A DNA stretch of 64,000 bases from Spartobacteria bacterium LR76 (GTDB lineage: Bacteria > Verrucomicrobiota > Verrucomicrobiia > Chthoniobacterales > Terrimicrobiaceae). The notes beneath the pieces are model-generated. The model ran no database searches, was not told where the DNA came from, and saw nothing but the letters and a program-made list of their open reading frames with translations. Shown here one piece after another: positions 41,596-50,753 of this stretch (positions are counted from its first letter, which is position 1; the number at the start of each line of letters is the position of its first letter). The stretch is taken from NCBI GenBank assembly GCA_003054655.1, contig QAYZ01000016.1, positions 1,178,001 through 1,242,000 on the forward strand. Reading direction: 5' to 3'. The position numbers and the translations under genes were made by a program.

Positions 41596-42822
41596 CTAGC
41601 CCGGCTCGGGAGCCAGGCGCTTCCGCTGAGCGCCTCGCCGCAATAGGGAATACGCCAGGAGAGCCGCTCCACCGGCCAGGAAGATCCCAAGCATCCCCAT
41701 GGACAAGTAAAGCGCCGAACTCCACAGCAGGGGGGCGACCGCCGCAGTGATCACGGTATTTCCCGAGGTCTGAATGAACCCCTGGCACGAAGCGGCCAGT
41801 CCCCGACGGTGGGGAAAAATATCCAGTGCCATGATCGTCAAGGTCGGCATGCCCATGGCGCTTCCAACCACATAGAAGAACAGCGGAACGACGCTCCACG
41901 GCAAAGAAGGCGGACAGGTGAGACTGAACACAAAATTCCCGAGCGCCGATGCCGCCATGAGGCCGTAGGCCAGCGCAAGAATCCTCTGCGAAGAAAGCCT
42001 GCCGGCAAGTCTGGCCGCCATGGCTGTGCCCAGCATCATTCCCGCCGTGATCGGACCAAAGAGCCAGAAAAACTCCGTCTCCTGGCGCTTCAATATGCCA
42101 AAGATAAACGCCGGCGCTGAAACGATGTAGACAAAGACTGCGGAGAAATTGAGCGTCAATGTCACGGCGAGCAGGACGAACGGTGCCGAACTGATGGCGC
42201 TCCAGTACCCCTGCAGCAGGTGCATCGGATGCAGGGGATGCCGCTTCTCGCGCGGCAGTGTCTCGGGCAATGCCCTCCAGCAGGCCAGCCAGACGAGGGC
42301 GGAGAAAACCACGAGAAATCCAAATACCGCACGCCACCCGATCGCCATCTGCAGCCATCCGCCGATAATCGGCCCCAGCGCCGGGGCTATCGCAAAAACC
42401 ACCGCGATCTGACTCATCAACCGGTGCGCCTCGATGCCGTCGAACAAGTCGCGCACCATGGCCCGGCCAATGATCATCCCCCCTCCGGCACTCAGACCCT
42501 GAAGCACGCGAAACCCTATCAGCGACTCAATGCTCCAGGCGCACATGCAGCCGATCGAGGCCAGCACAAAGACGGCAACCATGATCAACGTCACCCTCCG
42601 CCGTCCAAAACTGTCCGAGAGCGCACCATGAAACAGCGTCATCGCGCCAAATGGCAGCAGGTACGCCGTGATCGTCTGCTGCACCACCAGGGGCGAAGCC
42701 CCAAAGTGATGAGCGATATCGCGAAACGACGGAAGGTACGCGTCGATCGAGAACGGGCCGAGAGCGGAGAGCGCGGCGAGAAGGAAAGGCACACCCCGGT
42801 GGTGTCCCGACGTACTTTTCAT
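41596..42822 (-). CDS. Bcr/CflA-type multidrug efflux MFS transporter
   Basis: This 408-residue protein has 12 hydrophobic helices. FSIDAYLPSFRDIAHHFGASPLVVQQTITAYLLPFGAMTLFHGALSDSFGRRRV matches the start of drug-exporting MFS proteins in the Bcr/CflA group, including the D-x-F-G-R-R-R motif A. GGMIIGRAMVRDLFDG is the expected motif C region. The substrate is unknown. It follows the sugar isomerase-like gene by 27 bases in the same direction. A GTG at 42825 is an alternative start. Confidence 0.88.
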   Translation of the reverse strand: MKSTSGHHRGVPFLLAALSALGPFSIDAYLPSFRDIAHHFGASPLVVQQTITAYLLPFGAMTLFHGALSDSFGRRRVTLIMVAVFVLASIGCMCAWSIESLIGFRVLQGLSAGGGMIIGRAMVRDLFDGIEAHRLMSQIAVVFAIAPALGPIIGGWLQMAIGWRAVFGFLVVFSALVWLACWRALPETLPREKRHPLHPMHLLQGYWSAISSAPFVLLAVTLTLNFSAVFVYIVSAPAFIFGILKRQETEFFWLFGPITAGMMLGTAMAARLAGRLSSQRILALAYGLMAASALGNFVFSLTCPPSLPWSVVPLFFYVVGSAMGMPTLTIMALDIFPHRRGLAASCQGFIQTSGNTVITAAVAPLLWSSALYLSMGMLGIFLAGGAALLAYSLLRRGAQRKRLAPEPG

Positions 42823-42849
42823 CACGCCGTCTCGCTCTCCCTGTCGGCT

Positions 42850-43659
42850 CTACGCCCCTGCCGCCAGCAATCGGCGAACATAGGCGGTATCGCTTTCGAC
42901 CTGCTCGAGGGTCTTCTCGATATCAAAGCTGTCGACGGAGCAGATGCCTGCGGGAACGAACTCCAGAGTGGACTCCACCCCGTCTCCGATCCCGCTGAGA
43001 AGCTCGCCCCATGGTACGACACCTGCCTCCATGGTTTCAAACGAGACATCCGGCTTGCGGTTCTGGAGATGCAGGTGCCGGATGTAGGGCTTTTCCAGCC
43101 GGAACTGTTCGCGAATGACATCCACATCCGTGAAGAAGGTCGGCTGAAACAGAAGCCCGACCTGGGGATTGTTGATTTCTTCGACCAATTGAACGAGCAC
43201 GTGCGGATCATCCGCCACCGAACCATCGTGGGTCTCGAGGAGGATTTCTGTGTTGGGGATACGCGCGGCAACACGCTGGAGCCTTTCCCGGAGCGCTCGC
43301 ACGCCGTCGGCATCATCGGGCTTCATCCCCGCGCCGGGGAAGAGACGAATCTTCTGAAAGCCATAAAACTGGATTCGCTCCGCGACCTGATCAGCCAGGG
43401 ATTCGACCTGCGCGTCCGTGGTCGCGGTCGGATTGAGATTCAGGTAGGAACTGAGGATAATCGGCGCGATGCCGTTGCCCGCAAAGGCGTCGCGGATCTC
43501 CTCCGAGACCGTCTCCGAGGTCAGATGCGGCTCAAATACCTCCACTTCGTGGTATCCCGCCTCCGCGATGCGGGGCAGGAGGACAGGGAGCGTTTGGGAA
43601 ACACGCTGTGGGGTCCAGCGCGCTGGTTCCAGGGCGATAGTGTGCAGATAGATTTTCAT
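42850..43659 (-). CDS. sugar phosphate isomerase/epimerase (xylose isomerase-like TIM barrel)
   Basis: This 269-residue protein matches the AP_endonuc_2 TIM-barrel family by its overall pattern: EAGYHEVEVFEPHL, ILSSYLNLNPTATTD, and metal-ligand-type Glu/His residues in LLETHDG, GLLFQPTFFTDVD and HLHLQNR. Such proteins isomerise or epimerise sugars or sugar acids; the substrate is unknown. It follows dgoK after 141 bases in the same direction, so the two may be co-transcribed for sugar-acid use. Confidence 0.82.
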   Translation of the reverse strand: MKIYLHTIALEPARWTPQRVSQTLPVLLPRIAEAGYHEVEVFEPHLTSETVSEEIRDAFAGNGIAPIILSSYLNLNPTATTDAQVESLADQVAERIQFYGFQKIRLFPGAGMKPDDADGVRALRERLQRVAARIPNTEILLETHDGSVADDPHVLVQLVEEINNPQVGLLFQPTFFTDVDVIREQFRLEKPYIRHLHLQNRKPDVSFETMEAGVVPWGELLSGIGDGVESTLEFVPAGICSVDSFDIEKTLEQVESDTAYVRRLLAAGA

Positions 43660-43800
43660 GACGCGGCAGCCCGCAAGGAGCTTTTATCAAGTTTTCCCAG
43701 GAGACACCAAGCAGACTTCTCACAAGCCCTCTTCACACTATGGGACAGCGGGCCTTCAACGCACCTGAGCAAGCCCCCCGACTCGCCGATGGCCCCAGGG

Positions 43801-44727
43801 TTACAACACCATCATGCGATGCGCGCAAACCACGGCCTGGCGCAGGATCTCAGGCGACAGAGCCCTTACGGAGAGACCAAGGGCTTCCCCGGCTCGCAGA
43901 TAAAGCGAATGCAGATGGCCCGCTCCCGCCAGGTAGACCGCCAGGCCATCCGGCGTATGCAAAAGTTCATCTCCAATGAGCAATCCGCTCAGAAACGCCG
44001 CCGAGGCACCGTGTCGCGCTCCTCCGATTACCCGGCGCGCCCTGATCTTGAAGAGCGCAGCCGTCAGGCCGACGTCTCTGGCACTACGCACCCCTCGAAG
44101 AAAGTCGCTTTCGTCACCCTCGTCCTCCAGCATGGGACTCAGCGTCGGCATCTTGCGCAAATGAGCGAAGAGCTCCCCCGTCATAAAGGTTTGAAAGTCC
44201 GCCAGAATCCGCCCCTCCATCACGATATGCTTGCTGTGCGTTCCCGGCAGGACGACAAGGCAACGTTCCTGGACGAGCTCCGGGCATAACTCCAGAAGCC
44301 CGAGCAACTCGCATTCCTCTCCGCGCATCACATCGTCAGTCGTACGGATGCCAGAAACCAGCACGATGGAGATATCTCGACCATCGACCGGGAGCAAAAA
44401 GGTCGTTCTCTCCAGCCTCGACGGATGGAGAGGAAGCGGAGCGACCGCATATGGCAAATCGACCCACCCAATCGTTGAAGAAGCCATTCCCGAGATGACA
44501 CACCTGTCCGCGCCAGTCCCGCTCTCCGCAATCACCTCGTGCAGATGCCTTCCGAGCACCCCGGCAAACAGCGCCGGTCTGTCGTCGGTGGATGAAGCCC
44601 GGAAAATCGAGGAAACCCCCTCCTCGGAAACCCTCTCGTCTCGAACCTCCAGAGTAGCCGAGTTGACGAGACGGACACGAAAATGACTGGTTCCCCAGTC
44701 GCAACTGAAAAATTCCCGGGATGGCAT
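43801..44727 (-). CDS. dgoK: 2-dehydro-3-deoxygalactonokinase
   Basis: This 308-residue kinase phosphorylates 2-dehydro-3-deoxy-D-galactonate, an intermediate of D-galactonate breakdown. The N-terminus CDWGTSHFRVRLV is the DgoK phosphate-binding loop, GMASSTIGW, VSGIRTTDDVMRGEECELLGLL and VVLPGTHSKHI are strongly conserved in the family. DgoA aldolase and dehydratase genes are not in the window. The start at 44727 (MPSREFFSCDWGTS) leaves only 60 bases to the divergent LacI regulator, which is its likely controller. Confidence 0.9.
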   Translation of the reverse strand: MPSREFFSCDWGTSHFRVRLVNSATLEVRDERVSEEGVSSIFRASSTDDRPALFAGVLGRHLHEVIAESGTGADRCVISGMASSTIGWVDLPYAVAPLPLHPSRLERTTFLLPVDGRDISIVLVSGIRTTDDVMRGEECELLGLLELCPELVQERCLVVLPGTHSKHIVMEGRILADFQTFMTGELFAHLRKMPTLSPMLEDEGDESDFLRGVRSARDVGLTAALFKIRARRVIGGARHGASAAFLSGLLIGDELLHTPDGLAVYLAGAGHLHSLYLRAGEALGLSVRALSPEILRQAVVCAHRMMVL

Positions 44728-44783
44728 GGCGTGACGTGTCCCGATGCTCGATGAGTCATCCCCTGTTCTCAGGAGAAATTTCC

Positions 44784-44796
44784 TGTTATGATAACA
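44784..44796. promoter_or_regulatory. 13-bp palindrome TGTTATGATAACA at the LacI start
   Basis: TGTTAT and ATAACA are perfect complements around a central G. It overlaps the first ATG of the LacI gene and lies in the short region shared with dgoK. It may be an autoregulatory operator. Confidence 0.5.
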
Positions 44797-45819
44797 ATCA
44801 TGCCCTCTCCAGCTCGCCTCAGCCAGGTGGCGCAAGTCGCCGGCGTCTCGGCCATGACGGTATCGCGCGTGATGCGCAATGCCCCGCACATACGCGCCGC
44901 CACCCGCCAGCGCGTCCTCCAGGCAGTTGAGGCTCTCGGCTACCGTCCCGATCCTGTCGCATCCCGGCTCATGGCGGCAGTAAGGAAAAACAAGATTCGC
45001 AATTCCACGGCGGCGATCGCCTTCATTCGCGACCAGCGTCCATCATCCATTGCGCCGGTCCATCGCTATGTCACCCGCGAGGATGTCGAGGCCCGCGCCA
45101 CGGTTCTTGGGTACAGCATTGACGAGTTCATTCTCGGCGCGGACGGACTGACGCCCCGGCGGCTCGAGACGATTCTGACCGCCAGAGGCATTGAGGCGGC
45201 GCTCTTTTCCATCGAGTCCCCCCACCGGACACTTGAGGGCTTTGACTTCTCGCGATTTGCCAGCGCCACCTTTGGCTACGGAATGCAGTTTCCGAAGCTT
45301 CATCGGGCAAGCACAAACATGACGCAAGGCCTGCTCAACGCCCTGGAGTGGCTGGAGCTCAGGGGTTACCGCCGTATCGGGCTGGCCATCACCTCCTGGA
45401 CCGACATCCGGTCCGACCACACCTACTCCGGAGCCATGCGCCACTATCAGGCAGGACTCCCCCTGCGTCGCCGGATACCGCCATTGATTCTCCCGGACTC
45501 CGAGTTGACCGCCAGTCGAAAGCGATTGCTTAAGTGGCTGAAAGCGTACCAGCCCGAGGCCTTGATCAGCCTGGATCGCGTGGTTCCCGACTGGGCGGCT
45601 TCCGTCTCGCCGAAGATCGCGCTGCTCGTACACGACCATGGCGGAGAAGCGTGTCAGCTCTCCGGCATCTGTCACAATCGGCGAGAGGTCGCTGCCGCCG
45701 CCGTCGACCTCGTAACCACGCAGCTTTTTCACAACGAACGAGGCATCCCGCCGGTTCCCCGTCAGATCCTCATTCCCGCCACACTGATCGACCAGGGAAG
45801 CTGTCCGCCGGTGATTTGA
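44788..45819 (+). CDS. LacI family transcriptional regulator (dgoK-linked)
   Basis: This 343-residue repressor has the LacI helix-turn-helix at its N-terminus (LSQVAQVAGVSAMTVSRVMRNAPHI, about 9-33), the hinge region RVLQAVEALGYRPDPVASRLM, and a periplasmic-binding-protein-like ligand domain. The binding-domain pattern is shared with the other LacI gene at 60379. It is divergent from dgoK with 60 bases between. The ATG at 44788 is 13 bases after AGGAG; the next ATG at 44800 is an alternative. Confidence 0.93.
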   Translation: MITIMPSPARLSQVAQVAGVSAMTVSRVMRNAPHIRAATRQRVLQAVEALGYRPDPVASRLMAAVRKNKIRNSTAAIAFIRDQRPSSIAPVHRYVTREDVEARATVLGYSIDEFILGADGLTPRRLETILTARGIEAALFSIESPHRTLEGFDFSRFASATFGYGMQFPKLHRASTNMTQGLLNALEWLELRGYRRIGLAITSWTDIRSDHTYSGAMRHYQAGLPLRRRIPPLILPDSELTASRKRLLKWLKAYQPEALISLDRVVPDWAASVSPKIALLVHDHGGEACQLSGICHNRREVAAAAVDLVTTQLFHNERGIPPVPRQILIPATLIDQGSCPPVI

Positions 45820-45875
45820 CTGTCCCGCATGCCGGCGTTCTCGACGCCCGCGATCGAGTCCGGAGATAACGCGCA

Positions 45876-45887
45876 TTCTACAAGGAA
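45876..45887 (+). promoter_or_regulatory. TTCTACAA/GAA motif upstream of the FAD oxidoreductase gene
   Basis: TTCTACAAGGAA lies 60 bases before the start codon. It belongs to a set of similar sites at 47646, 49081, 52788, 60301 and 62651 in front of glycan-use genes. Operator or unusual promoter. Confidence 0.45.
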
Positions 45888-45935
45888 GCCCCCTTGATCT
45901 CTGGCAATCCGAGACGCGTTCTGTAAAATGGAGTG

Positions 45936-47624
45936 ATGGCTCTCGCGTCCTCCCGATTCCTGCCAGTATTTCCACCCAAGCACCTTGCCTGCATAATGTT
46001 AGCTCTATCGGCAATACTCGGCTTCCCGCCCATTTCCTCCGCAGAGAGCGAGTCTTCCGACCTGGTCATCTACGGAGGCACGCCGGCAGGTGTTGCGGCA
46101 GCGGTCCAGGCTGCTCGCATGGGCAAATCCGTGACTCTCATCGAGCCGAGCGGGCGGCTGGGAGGGATGACCGCCGGCGGCCTTGGATGGGTGGACGTGG
46201 GCGATCCCCGCACCATCGGGGGCATCGCGCGAGAATACTTTCATCGCGTGTGGCAGCATTATCAGAAGGATGGCTCCTGGAAATGGGAGGCCCGGCGCGC
46301 CATGTCCGGCCAGCATGGCAAACTCGCCGAAGGAGATGAAACCCTGTGGATCGTCGAGCCGGGCGTGGCGGAGTCCCTCTTCGACCAGATGGTGGCCGAT
46401 CCCAGGATCGCCGTCGTGCGCGGCGAGCGCCTGGACCGGAGCGGCGGTGTCCGGAAGGAAAACCAAATCATTTCCTCCATCGCGATGGAATCTGGACGCA
46501 CCTTCAAAGGGCGCATGTTCATCGATGCCTCTTACGAAGGCGATCTCATGGCGGCAGCCGGTGTCTCCTACATCGTCGGGCGCGAACCCAACAGCCGCTA
46601 CCGCGAAACCATCAATGGAGTCCGCTCGTTGTTGACTCCTCCGAAGTTCCCCGAGGGCATCGACCCCTACCGCATCAAGGGCGACCCCGCCAGCGGGCTG
46701 CTTCCCCGGGTGGAACCCGACCATGGCCTGGCTCCCGGCGAGGGAGACCGGGGCGTACAGGCGTATAATTTCCGCATGTGCCTCACCGATGTGCCGGAGA
46801 ACCGCGTCGCGATCGAAAAGCCGGCCGATTACGATGAGAGTCAATACGAACTCCTGCTGCGCGCCCTGGAAATCGGAACAAAGCGATCCATCACCCTGGA
46901 CCGCCTGCCCAATCGCAAAACCGACTCCAACAATCTCGGATATGTCTCGACGGATTTCGTCGGAATGAGCTCCGCTTACCCGGAAGCGGACTATGCGACC
47001 CGCGAAAAAATCATCAAGGCCCACGAGCAATACCAGCGCGGCTTCATGTGGACTCTCCAGAACCACCCTCGAGTCCCGCAGGAGATCCGGGACTTTTATG
47101 CCCCGTGGGGCCTTGCTCGCGATGAATTTACGCGCACGGGAAACTGGCCGCATCAGCTCTACATCCGCGAGGCCCGCCGCATGATCTCCGACTACGTGGT
47201 CACGGAGAACACCGCTCTGGGCAGGGATCCGGTTTCTGATCAGGTCGGCCTGGGTTCCTACGCGATGGACTCCCACGCGATCCGCCATACCATCTCTCCC
47301 AAGGGTTTCGTGAAAAACGAGGGCGGCATGTTTATCCAGCTCCCGGGGCCGTATGGCATCAGCTATCGCGCGATCGTACCCAGAGCCGAGGAATGCCGGA
47401 ATCTGCTCGTCCCCGTCTGCGCTTCCGCCACGCATGCCGCCTACGGCTCCATGCGCATGGAGCCGGTATTCATGGTGCTCGGGCAATCCGCCGCGACCGC
47501 GGCATGCCTCGCGATGGATCGCGGCAGCTCCCTCCAGTCCCTCCCGTATCCGGAGCTCCGCGAAAAGCTGCTCGCCGACCACCAGATCCTTGACCGTCCC
47601 GCCCCGGTTGCAGCACCACACTGA
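45936..47624 (+). CDS. secreted FAD-dependent oxidoreductase
   Basis: This 562-residue protein has a hydrophobic N-terminus ending SSAES that suggests a signal peptide (about 1-38). It then shows the FAD-binding motif LVIYGGTPAGVAAAVQAARMGKSVTLIE (GxGxxG-like, with the first Gly pair read GGTPAG) and SGRLGGMTAGGLGWVDVG. This family of secreted FAD proteins is common in Verrucomicrobiota and Planctomycetota and has no settled substrate, though it occurs with polysaccharide-degrading genes. It lies 116 bases downstream of the LacI gene, with the motif between. The ATG at 45936 follows a GTG at 45933. Confidence 0.85.
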   Translation: MALASSRFLPVFPPKHLACIMLALSAILGFPPISSAESESSDLVIYGGTPAGVAAAVQAARMGKSVTLIEPSGRLGGMTAGGLGWVDVGDPRTIGGIAREYFHRVWQHYQKDGSWKWEARRAMSGQHGKLAEGDETLWIVEPGVAESLFDQMVADPRIAVVRGERLDRSGGVRKENQIISSIAMESGRTFKGRMFIDASYEGDLMAAAGVSYIVGREPNSRYRETINGVRSLLTPPKFPEGIDPYRIKGDPASGLLPRVEPDHGLAPGEGDRGVQAYNFRMCLTDVPENRVAIEKPADYDESQYELLLRALEIGTKRSITLDRLPNRKTDSNNLGYVSTDFVGMSSAYPEADYATREKIIKAHEQYQRGFMWTLQNHPRVPQEIRDFYAPWGLARDEFTRTGNWPHQLYIREARRMISDYVVTENTALGRDPVSDQVGLGSYAMDSHAIRHTISPKGFVKNEGGMFIQLPGPYGISYRAIVPRAEECRNLLVPVCASATHAAYGSMRMEPVFMVLGQSAATAACLAMDRGSSLQSLPYPELREKLLADHQILDRPAPVAAPH

Positions 47625-47645
47625 GACCACCCTCCGGAGAGGGCA

Positions 47646-47662
47646 TTCGTCTACAGGACGAA
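47646..47662 (+). promoter_or_regulatory. palindromic motif TTCGTC-TACAG-GACGAA
   Basis: Perfect 6-bp arms flank TACAG, 58 bases before the start of the CBM-deacetylase gene. It matches the TTCTACAA/GAA site set, with CTACAG in place of CTACAA. It overlaps the likely promoter region. Confidence 0.5.
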
Positions 47663-47719
47663 CAAAATGCTCCGGTCATTTGGATTTATCCGCGAGGCCA
47701 ACTCTCCAATCATGGAGCA

Positions 47720-49048
47720 ATGAAACGGTTTGCCGCGGCCTTTCTCCTGGCCACTCCCCTCGCCCTTGCCACCGATACCTCATTGCCTCTGGCCAACGCT
47801 GGTTTCGAGGACGGGTTGAGCGGATGGACGCTTTCGCCGGGTGCTCCGGTCGAGGCCGTCCCCGAGGCGGCATCCCTCGGCTCCTCAGGCCTCCGTGTGA
47901 AAACCGGCTCGGATTTCCAAATCTCCAGCACGCCGTTACCTGTGCAGCCTGGAGAAACCTACGCGGTGGAATTCTGGAGCATCGGCTCGGAGGAAGAGAG
48001 CGGGCAGGTTGCCGTGAGGATGATTTTCAAAGATGCCGGCGGTGCCAGCCTCAAGCCTGCCATGGGCAAGATCCGCAAATGGCCTGCGGGCAGCACAAGC
48101 AAAGGACCCTACTGGGAAAGCTCCCTTCTCGCCGCAGCCGCTCCGGAGAATGCGGCCACGCTCACCATCCAGATCGTCCCTGCTGCTAACCGCGCTCCGG
48201 GCATCGCCATGCTGGATGACTTCATCGTCAAAAAGCTGGGCGATATCATTCCCATGCAGCGCGATGCCGATGGCGCGGCACCGATCCCTCCCTCCGACCC
48301 CGCGCGGATCGAACTCCTGGAGAAGGAGGTAGCCGCCAATCCACACCGTGGCAAACCCGCACCCCGCATCGTCCTCAAGCTCGATGATTTCGGACCGCGC
48401 AACGGAACCGTCCACCCAAAATGGATCAAGGTCGCCCAGTACGCGAAGGAGAGAAACATCCCGGTGACATTCGGGATCGTGGCCAAGGGCCTCGAGGAAG
48501 ATGCTCCTGCGTTTTTCCAGTGGACGAAGGAGCGCAACGCTGCGGGTGAAATCGAGTTTTGGAATCATGGATATGATCACGCCGAGGGACCAAATGCCGA
48601 GGGGAAAAAGGTGCAGGAATTCAGCGGCACGGGATTCGATCACCAAAAGGCTCACATGGCCGATGCCAACCGGCTGGCGCGGGAGAAACTCGGCTTCCCC
48701 TTCCTTTCCTTCGGCGCTCCCTTCAACGCCACCGACGCCGACACCGTAAAGGTGCTGGAGGAATCCCCCGACATCAAAGTCTGGATGTACGGAAACCGCA
48801 ACCAACCGGCGGGAAAGAAAGTCCTCAGCCGCTGCTATGCGGTGACGATCGAAAGTCCCACCTTCATCCCGAACTATGCGGATTTCCTGGAAGGATACGC
48901 TCACAACCGCGGCGCGGAATACTTCGTCATGCAGGGACACCCCACTCATTGGAATGAAGCCCGGTGGAACGAATTCACAAAAATCGTCGAGTTTCTGATC
49001 ACGCAGAAGGCGGAGTTTGTGAAGTCCTCGGATTTCGCCTCCCGGTGA
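47720..49048 (+). CDS. secreted polysaccharide-deacetylase-like protein with CBM domain
   Basis: This 442-residue protein has a signal peptide (about 1-18, FLLATPLALA), then a CBM4/9-like beta-sandwich (NAGFEDGLSGWTLSPGAPVEAV to MLDDFIVK, about 25-165). The C-terminal domain (about 210-440) is a deacetylase-like fold: LKLDDFGPRNGTVHPKW for the metal Asp pair, EFWNHGYDHAEGP for the His pair, and VMQGHPTHWN late. It should act on a carbohydrate attached to the cell surface or outside the cell. It lies 95 bases downstream of the FAD gene, in the same direction. Confidence 0.82.
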   Translation: MKRFAAAFLLATPLALATDTSLPLANAGFEDGLSGWTLSPGAPVEAVPEAASLGSSGLRVKTGSDFQISSTPLPVQPGETYAVEFWSIGSEEESGQVAVRMIFKDAGGASLKPAMGKIRKWPAGSTSKGPYWESSLLAAAAPENAATLTIQIVPAANRAPGIAMLDDFIVKKLGDIIPMQRDADGAAPIPPSDPARIELLEKEVAANPHRGKPAPRIVLKLDDFGPRNGTVHPKWIKVAQYAKERNIPVTFGIVAKGLEEDAPAFFQWTKERNAAGEIEFWNHGYDHAEGPNAEGKKVQEFSGTGFDHQKAHMADANRLAREKLGFPFLSFGAPFNATDADTVKVLEESPDIKVWMYGNRNQPAGKKVLSRCYAVTIESPTFIPNYADFLEGYAHNRGAEYFVMQGHPTHWNEARWNEFTKIVEFLITQKAEFVKSSDFASR

Positions 49049-49080
49049 TCCATCGCGATAAGTCCGGATGCCCGGCATAG

Positions 49081-49095
49081 TACTACAAGAAGAAC
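49081..49095 (+). promoter_or_regulatory. TACTACAA/GAA motif upstream of the alginate-lyase-family gene
   Basis: TACTACAAGAAGAAC lies 50 to 64 bases before the start codon and matches the local TTCTACAA/GAA site set at all core positions except the second base. Confidence 0.4.
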
Positions 49096-49144
49096 TCCAC
49101 CATATTTGCATATCGCGACACCTGCGGGTAGAGGTGAAGGCATA

Positions 49145-50677
49145 ATGTCACTCCCCGCCCCACTCCAGAGCGTTTCCCGGTGCCTTCGGCTTGCAGCAGT
49201 GCTTTCGATCGTCGGTCTTTCGGCTCATTTCTCCACGCTGCACGCGGCAGAGACGGACTCTGCGGAATCCGATAATCCGGCGACAGACTCGGAGGCATCC
49301 TCCAAATCTCCCGCCCCTCCGGCAGCCAAACCCGCCTTTACCCCTCGTGCTGTCAAACTCCCGGCCATTCCGGAGAAATTCACCCACCCCGGCATCCTGA
49401 ACACCCGCGAGGAGCTGGAGTTTGTGAAGGGCAAGATCGCGGCGGGCGAGGAGCCGTGGAAGAGCGCCTTCGAGCAGATGAAGAACTCCTTCTGGGCCGC
49501 GCTCGACTATAAACCGAACACCCCGCGGAAAACCATACGCTCGGGGATCAACGGGGCGGGAGCGGCCGATGGGGGAGTCGCCGGGGCCTCGATGGATGCC
49601 AAGGCGGCATACACCCAGGCGCTCATGTGGGCCTACACGGGTAATGAGCAATATGCCCGCAATGCCGTGACGATCCTGAATAACTGGAACATCCTGCGGG
49701 AAAACCTGGGCGGAAACTGGTATCTCCAGGCGGCATGGATCGCCGGCACCTTTGCCAGCGCGGCAGAGATCATGCGCTACACCTGGGACGGTTGGAAGGC
49801 GGATGAGATCGCCGCCTTTTCCGAGATGCTCGAGGAGGCCTTTCTGCCGATCTTTCACAATCGCATGGCCTTCGGGAACCGATACTTCTCCGTCTGCCAG
49901 GCCATGATGGCCATCGGCGTCTTTAACAACGACAAGGCCGCCTTTGCCGAGGGCCTGCACCGCTGGATCAGTTATGTGCCCTGCTGGATCTACCTGACGG
50001 AGGATGGCCCGGAGCCGATCCGGCCCGATTTCTGGCTCACCAAGCCGAGCAATGACGAACTCGCCGCACTCTCACCGGGGAAAAAATGGATGTTCCGCGA
50101 CGAGGAGATCCTGGCCGTCATGAAGCAAAACAAGCTGGGCGACGACTCCTCTCTCTACAAGCTGGAGGACAACTTCGGCGTGGGCCGCCGACATTGGAAC
50201 GGAGCGCCCGCCGCCGCCTTCGTGGACGGTTTGTCGGCGGAGACATTCCGCGACCTGGGCCATTGCGACCTGGGGTTTGCCGCTCTCGTAAGCTGTGCGG
50301 AAATCGCATGGCACCAGGGGATCGATCTCTACGCACTGGAGGCAAAGAGACTCACCAAATTCCTCGAGCTGAACTCCGGGCTGCGTATTGACGAAACCGT
50401 TCCCCCGGTGTTCTTCCGGGTCCGGGGCACGCCGATCCAGTCGTTCGTGGAGGCGGGCTACAATCACTATCACAACCGCCTCGGCATGGAACTGCCCAAA
50501 ACCAAGGCCTTTATCGGCAAGGCGCTGCGTCCCTGCCTCACCAAGGAGATCAACGGACGCTCCTGGTCCTGGGTGCCCGTGGAGCCAGGCATCCGCGCCG
50601 AGAATGTCGTGTGGCCCACCGGTTGCAATGTCGCCTGGGAAACCCTGACTCACTCGAATACCGGCCCGGCAAAGTAA
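49145..50677 (+). CDS. secreted alginate-lyase-family protein
   Basis: This 510-residue protein has a signal peptide (about 10-38, AAVLSIVGLSAHFSTLHA), a Ser/Pro-rich linker, and an alginate-lyase-like (alpha/alpha) barrel: HPGILNTREELEFVKGKIAAGEEPWKSAFE, NGAGAADGGVAGASMDAKAAYTQALMW, and NWYLQAAWIAGTFASAAEIMRYT. In this family an Asn/His/Tyr set attacks uronates; NYW and His residues are present, but the substrate may be another uronic acid polymer. I chose the ATG at 49145 with GAAGG five bases upstream. The stop codon is followed by a strong terminator. Confidence 0.85.
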   Translation: MSLPAPLQSVSRCLRLAAVLSIVGLSAHFSTLHAAETDSAESDNPATDSEASSKSPAPPAAKPAFTPRAVKLPAIPEKFTHPGILNTREELEFVKGKIAAGEEPWKSAFEQMKNSFWAALDYKPNTPRKTIRSGINGAGAADGGVAGASMDAKAAYTQALMWAYTGNEQYARNAVTILNNWNILRENLGGNWYLQAAWIAGTFASAAEIMRYTWDGWKADEIAAFSEMLEEAFLPIFHNRMAFGNRYFSVCQAMMAIGVFNNDKAAFAEGLHRWISYVPCWIYLTEDGPEPIRPDFWLTKPSNDELAALSPGKKWMFRDEEILAVMKQNKLGDDSSLYKLEDNFGVGRRHWNGAPAAAFVDGLSAETFRDLGHCDLGFAALVSCAEIAWHQGIDLYALEAKRLTKFLELNSGLRIDETVPPVFFRVRGTPIQSFVEAGYNHYHNRLGMELPKTKAFIGKALRPCLTKEINGRSWSWVPVEPGIRAENVVWPTGCNVAWETLTHSNTGPAK

Positions 50678-50705
50678 GCTTCATCCCAAGTCATCAAGCC
50701 TGAGG

Positions 50706-50735
50706 AAAGGCGCGCGAAACATCTCGCGCGCCTTT
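50706..50735. terminator. strong bidirectional terminator hairpin
   Basis: AAAGGCGCGCGA and TCGCGCGCCTTT form a perfect 12-bp stem with a 6-base loop, followed by T-rich sequence on the plus strand and preceded by A-rich sequence that gives a T-tract on the minus strand. It separates two convergent genes. Confidence 0.88.
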
Positions 50736-50753
50736 TCATTTTTCGAAAAGCGC

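Noticed and set aside
42220-44289. Large plus-strand open frame across the MFS, isomerase and dgoK genes
   Set aside because: It is antisense to three good genes and its composition is that of a shadow frame.
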